DNA from: Bimuria novae-zelandiae CBS 107.79
Lineage: Eukaryota > Ascomycota > Dothideomycetes > Pleosporales > Didymosphaeriaceae
Reading direction: 5' to 3'
Assembly (NCBI GenBank): GCA_010015655.1
Contig: ML976680.1
Span: 664,895-728,894 of the forward strand
DNA length: 64,000 nucleotides
Shown: piece after piece, positions 59,201-64,000 of the stretch
Position numbering within the stretch: position 1 is the stretch's first letter
Layout: every line of letters begins with the position of its first letter
Position numbers and translations under genes: made by a program
The notes under the pieces: model-generated
What the model was told of the DNA's origin: nothing
What the model saw: the letters and a program-made list of their open reading frames with translations, nothing else
The model's database searches: none

Positions 59201-62200
59201 GAAGCGGTATGCGGTGTTCAACCACGACGGAAGTCTGGCTGAGCTGAAGGGCTTCGAAGTCAAGCGTCGTGGTGAGCTGAAACTGATCAAGAACTTCCAG
59301 GCCCAGTTGTTCAAGTTCTTCCTGGATGGTACCACGCTTGCAGAGACCTACGGCGCCGTCGCTAACGTGGCTAATCGTTGGCTCGACATTTTAGACACAC
59401 GTGGTGCTACCCTTGCAGACGAGGAGCTGATCGATCTCATCGTCGAGAACAAGAACATGGCGAAGACGCTGGAAGAGTACGGTGCGCAGAAGTCCACCGC
59501 CATTACTACAGCTAAACGTCTCGCGGAATTCTTGGGCGAGCAAATGATCAAAGACAAGGGGCTGAACTGCAAGTACATCATTTCAGCTCGTCCGAAAAAC
59601 GCTCCTGTGACAGAGCGCGCTGTTCCCATTGCCATCTTTTCGGCTGAAGAATCTGTCAAGCGATACTTCCTGCGGAAGTGGCTGCGCGAGGACCCAAGCG
59701 AGATGGACCTTCGCAGCATCCTCGATTGGAATTACTATCGCGAACGTCTAGCATCAGTCATTCAGAAGATCATCACTATCCCTGCTGCTTTGCAAAAGGT
59801 ACGGAATCCGTGCCCACGTGTACCGCACCCAGAATGGCTTGACCGGAGGATACGACAGAAGGAAGACAAGTTTCAGCAGAAGAAGATGACGGATATGTTT
59901 GACAAGAAGGCTCTCACAAATGCAGATACTAATGTGCTTGGGAACCGAGTTGCCTTGGATCTCGAAGACTTTGGCGGTTCTGGAAAGATATCACCTAAAT
60001 CGCAGGTCAAGAGGGGTCTTGTGACAAAGATGGTTACGAAAAGAAAGGAGCCTGAGCCTGCAGTACCTGTACAAACAGATCCGTATGCCGCGCTGCCGAA
60101 GATCATGCCCTCGATCACTGAAGACTACTCCGGATGGCTCATGTACCAGAAACAGAAGTGGAAGATCCAACGGCAAGCACGGAAACGTCGACGACAGCTG
60201 TTTGGTGAGCGAGCTGGCGATGCTGCGGACGGTATCGGCGGGCTCATCAGGAATCAAAACGAGATGGTCTTTATGAGCACATGGCAGCTAGTGCAGTTAC
60301 GACCAACAGCGACACCAGGAAAAGTGAAAGCATTCGTGCTCATCGACAAGAAGATACGTTCGCTTGACATCAACGTTCCCCGATACCTGTACTTGAATCT
60401 GAGGGGCGAAGACCTACCCGATGTGTCGATAAGCGGCTGCAGCGTCGAGAAACTTGTCAATCATACCCTGCCCAATGGACACCCTTCAATACACCTGTTC
60501 AAATTGGAGATGTCGGAGCAGACTTATGTTGACGAGCACAAGAAGATCGCTGCGCTGTTCAACCATCCTAGTGTTGAAGGCGTGTACGAGAAACAGCTAT
60601 CTCTCAACATTCGAGCTATTCTGGAGCTGGGTAACATTTGCACCTTCGACGAGACACAAAAGGGCGTTCTAGGAAAGGGTCTCACTGAAGGCTTCGACTT
60701 GCCCATCCTGAGAAAGGTACCCTCGAAATCGCCTTACCTTTCCGAGGCACCACTGAGCTATCTTTACCTCTATCACGTCAGTAGTGGTGAACGAAACATT
60801 TACGCGCTGTTCACGACTTCGAGGAGCGAGGCTCATATCATCATTCAAAATAAATCAAAAGACGCCCAAGGTATGCCGAACGTTGATCGCATATACCACG
60901 ACACTTTTCAAAGGCGTCTAGGCGAGCATGGTGGTGAACAGTGGCAGGATGCCATTGAGTATCAGGACGACGTACACTTCCGGACTATTTCGGTAACAAC
61001 GCGACGAAAAGCGCTGCTCGAAATTGGTGATGCTATCAAGAAAATCCGGCAAGCCGACAACGACAAGTCATTCATCGCGGTCGTCCAGTCACCCAACCAA
61101 GCTCTCCTCTCCCACGATATCCCTCAGCTCCAGGACATGCCTATTCTACCACTACGAGCCGATGAATCCGACAAACAACTACCTCAGCTCAGCTGGCAAT
61201 CAGTAGTCGCTAAGCGTCTTGTTGGGCATTACCTCGATTTAGGTTCGTGGGTATCTCATCTCACAGGCCTCGCGCGATACGGAGATATTCCTCTCTGTAA
61301 CCTGGAGTCGAATGATCCACAGTTCTTGATCGATGTTGCCTACGCTCGACGGCTTCAGAAAGAACGTGTGATCTTGTGGTGGTCTACACAGCCTAAACCA
61401 GACCACGCTGGCTACGAAAAGGACGACATCTTGGGGCCGCTGGACACCGTCGAGATGCCATCGATCAACAACCCTGGGACGTACTCTTCCGTTTGTATCG
61501 ACCTCAACTTGCGGCATCTCGCAATCAACACTATCCTATCGTCCTCCTTGATCAACGATCTGGAAGGCGCAGAGTCTTTCTCATTCAACCCCGCGGCTCC
61601 CTCTCTCGATTCGAACAACGACGGTACGAACGTAATCTATTCAGAAAACGCCTTTGCCACAGCGGGCATCACTGTGCTGCGAGAGATGGTCAAGGCATGG
61701 TGGAGCGAAGCTGCGAATGGCGACAACATGGCCGACGTGATGGTTCAGCATCTCATCCGATGGGTCAGCAGTCCGAGCTCTTGTCTCTACGACCGCGCCC
61801 TGCATTACTACGTCCAAATGATGAGCAAGAAGGCACTCCAGCAACTCATGACAGACTTCAAGCGCGTGGGCTCCCACATCGTCTTCGCATCACCCACCCG
61901 CCTACTCCTACAGACCACCAAAGCGGAAGTCGGCAATGCCTATGCCTACGCCCAGTACATCCTCAAGACCATCCAAGCAAAACCTCTCTTCGCCTTCATC
62001 GAGCTTGAGATCAAGGAATACTGGGACTACCTCGTGTGGTACGACGAGTACAATTATGGCGGCAAGGGCTGTGCTACCGTCGTGGAGGAGGAAAACCAGA
62101 CGCTCGACAACATCATGCATTGGCAGCTTGCGACTTTCCTCCCCTCGGATCTAGCAGAGGAGTTTGATTCGACGGTGCTGGAATTCATCGACGTGATGCA

Positions 62201-63008
62201 TGCGCGGAAACGTCCTGGCCTGGGGCCCAATGGATCCACGCCCCGCCTCACGCAAATTCCGCTGAAGCCACTCACAGTCGACCCCAACGAGATGACACAT
62301 ATCCTACCCAAGAGCTTTACCAAACCGCTGTTCAAACAGATTGCGACGTGGCTGCGTCGCCAGCAAGCTGAGTCTCGCGTCGCGGACCTCACCGATGCTT
62401 GGGCGTTCCCCACGCTGCCGGGATCGCACCTCAAGCTTCAAAACCCGGTGCTGCAGCTCGTGAAGAGCATCTGCCAGGTGCTCAGTCTGGACCGCAGCAT
62501 CACGCTAGAGTTGCGACTCCTACGCAAAGAGCTGCTCGCGCTGTTCGAGATCCGCGAGTTCAGCGCGGACGCGGCCTTTGCGAACCCCTCGGCGTCGCTC
62601 ATGCTGCGCGCCGTTATCTGCGACGAGTGCACCGCAGAACGTGATCTCGACCTCTGCCGCGACGCCTCTCTGCTGCCATTGTCTAATGCCCTTGCTTCGG
62701 CTGCGCTGCCGACGTGGACATGCGACGCGTGCGGCAGCCCCTACGATTTGCTGCGCATCGAGGAACGGCTCGTCGCAGACGTCCAGCGTCTGCTGCTCGA
62801 GTGGACCACGCAAGACCTCAAGTGCGCAAAGTGTAAGCGTCTACGCAGCAACGACTTCATGGAGCACTGCGCCTGCGCTGGCGAATGGGTCGGTACTAAG
62901 GACCACGCAGACGTCAGAAAGAAACTTACTGTGTACCGCGGGGTGGGTGCCTTTTTTGGGCTGCGCATGTTGGAGGGTGTGGTGTGGGAGTGTCTGGATG
63001 AGTTCTAG
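56262..63008 (+). CDS. POL2: DNA polymerase epsilon catalytic subunit
   Basis: Two exons (56262-56872, 56924-63008) around a 51-bp intron encode 2,231 residues, the normal length. The proofreading exonuclease shows AYDIETTKLP (D287, E289) and further motifs (VTYNGDFFDWPF, YSVSDAVATYYLY). The polymerase has motif A HLDVASMYPNIM (D637), motif B-region ILNSFYGYVMRKG and motif C ELDTDGIWC (D872, D874). These positions closely match yeast Pol2. The inactive C-terminal polymerase-like half follows, ending in two zinc-binding modules (CDECTAERDLDLC ... CDACG and CAKCKRLRSNDFMEHCAC). Pol epsilon makes the leading strand and is part of the CMG replisome. All key residues are intact. Confidence 0.97.
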
Positions 63009-63733
63009 AGGAGCGTGCCGAGGTCTAATTAGGCGACGCTCGATTCGGACAGCACTTGCATCCGCAACTTCATCGTGATTCGCTCCACGGCCGCGGGATC
63101 AATCCCACCTATCAATCGCGCTGCGGCAACGCCGCCCGGTGCAATCACAAATTTTTCTTTTCAGCGTTTAGTTTCAGCATGCGGTTTTGGGATTCGGAGG
63201 GTATTTGGGGTAGCTGCCCATGGATATATAATTATATCACAATAGTTTTTGAGTTTTTTTATGCGAAGCAGGTTCACAAAATATAGAGTAGGGAACATGA
63301 AGGCTGCCCTGGCCACGTAATACCACATACTACTTTTCGTAGCATTAACAACATTATCCCCCCTCGCCCTCTATCATCTTCCCGCACGCGAGACTGTAGA
63401 AATTCGATAATGTCGAATACGCCTTCACTCTCAGCTCTTCTTTCTAATTCGCTGAAAGCTGTCCGTTTGGGCTTTTTTCTCCACTTATTCACAGATTTCA
63501 ACGAACGGAAGGAAGAGCTAAGGGTAACGGCGTATGTAGTATTGTTGATTTCCTCCGGTGTCGACATCAACACCTGGTTGTTGAGGCGAAAGCGAGAGTG
63601 GAGTTTGGGTCGTAGACGTACCGCAGAAGCAGGCATGCTCACCTGGTCCCCTGACCATCTCAAAGCCTCGCTTCGCCGCCGCGCTGTATTCGATCATCTG
63701 ACTGCGTTTCAGCCCAAGGTACTCGCCCCACAC

Positions 63734-63753
63734 GCTAAGGCTGGCGCCTTAGC
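63734..63753. repeat. Short perfect hairpin
   Basis: GCTAAGG, a 6-base loop and CCTTAGC form a 7-bp perfect stem. With no gene end close by its role is unknown. Confidence 0.5.
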
Positions 63754-63760
63754 CCTACTC

Positions 63761-63794
63761 AGCTCAACGCAACTTCTCGGCTCAACGCAACTTT
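63761..63794. repeat. Tandem repeat, two units of about 18 bp
   Basis: The unit CTCAACGCAACTT occurs twice with a period of about 18 bp (spacer TCTCGG-like). Confidence 0.7.
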
Positions 63795-63837
63795 TTGTAT
63801 TGATTCGACATTTCTATAGAAGCTGACGCCGCCAAGG

Positions 63838-63999
63838 TCAATTATACGGACTAATATAGGCTGAACTTGGTGTTGCGAGTACTGTAGGATCAACAGTCAT
63901 ATCCCTGAGTGATGGCACCTGTCGGGGGAGGCTCTGTAAGGCTTGCAGCTGATCAGCTTTGAACTTTTTAGCAGCCCTACGGGCAATCTTCTCAGCCTC
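63838..63999 (-). CDS. 3' end of an unidentified gene (partial)
   Basis: A stop-free minus-strand frame of 53 codons runs from the right edge to a TGA at 63840-63838. It reads EAEKIARRAAKKFKADQLQA and ends SSAYISPYN. The charged helical start and Ser/Pro/Thr-rich end resemble the tail of a real protein, perhaps a transposase, but the piece is too short for a family call. No ATG in the window. Confidence 0.35.
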   Translation of the reverse strand, partial: EAEKIARRAAKKFKADQLQALQSLPRQVPSLRDMTVDPTVLATPSSAYISPYN

Positions 64000-64000
64000 A

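Larger units (their letters stand above)
63009..63837. other. POL2 downstream region
   Basis: About 830 bp without a convincing gene. Frames of 129-138 codons on both strands have no recognisable domain. It contains a small hairpin and a short tandem repeat listed separately. Confidence 0.45.

Noticed and set aside
1..64000. CRISPR arrays, operons or phage-type features
   Set aside because: The genome is fungal with spliced genes; no regularly spaced repeats were seen.

Overview
The window is a filamentous-fungus (ascomycete) chromosome segment, most likely Dothideomycetes and perhaps the Capnodiales/Mycosphaerellales. The basis is short spliceosomal introns (about 45-90 bp, GT..AG, CTAAC-like branch points), a DHN-melanin locus with the three expected gene families, and RIP-like decay of transposons. 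The species cannot be named from the sequence. There is one 940-base assembly gap (16256-17195). Gene models below were joined by hand from splice sites and reading frames; no search was run.

Left third (1-29457): a DHN-melanin cluster. A partial naphthol reductase gene (BRN1 type, minus strand) runs off the left edge. A full CMR1-type regulator (two C2H2 fingers plus a Zn2Cys6 domain, minus strand) follows. A non-reducing polyketide synthase (SAT-KS-AT-PT-ACP-ACP-TE, plus strand) lies at 22875-29457. CMR1 and PKS1 are divergent but separated by about 15 kb without a convincing gene. That interval holds a Tc1/mariner-type element containing the gap, an inverted duplication, an AT-rich block probably left by a RIPed hAT-like element, and a solo LTR with target duplication nested inside it. 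The PKS should make the naphthalene scaffold, the reductase act on THN intermediates, and the regulator switch both on.

Middle (29458-45636): 2.9 kb without a recognised gene, then housekeeping genes: prefoldin subunit 3, an FKBP with a possible mitochondrial long form, APC2 and SMC4. A small BYS1-domain secreted protein and a MAPEG-family membrane protein follow.

Right third (45637-64000): a RIP-inactivated Fot1/pogo-like transposon with 53-bp perfect terminal repeats sits about 105 bp upstream of the MAPEG start. Then come MDM35 (four small exons), divergent RRP6, a PARG-like hydrolase in six exons, an unrecognised basic protein, COX20, divergent POL2 (DNA polymerase epsilon), and the end of a further unidentified reading frame at the right edge.

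I found no clearly new multi-gene system. The best leads are the transposon-expanded melanin regulatory interval with its readable insertion order, two stop-free multiple-of-three introns, a variant PARG signature with a possible 9-nt exon, and a degenerate duplication at 53.5 kb.
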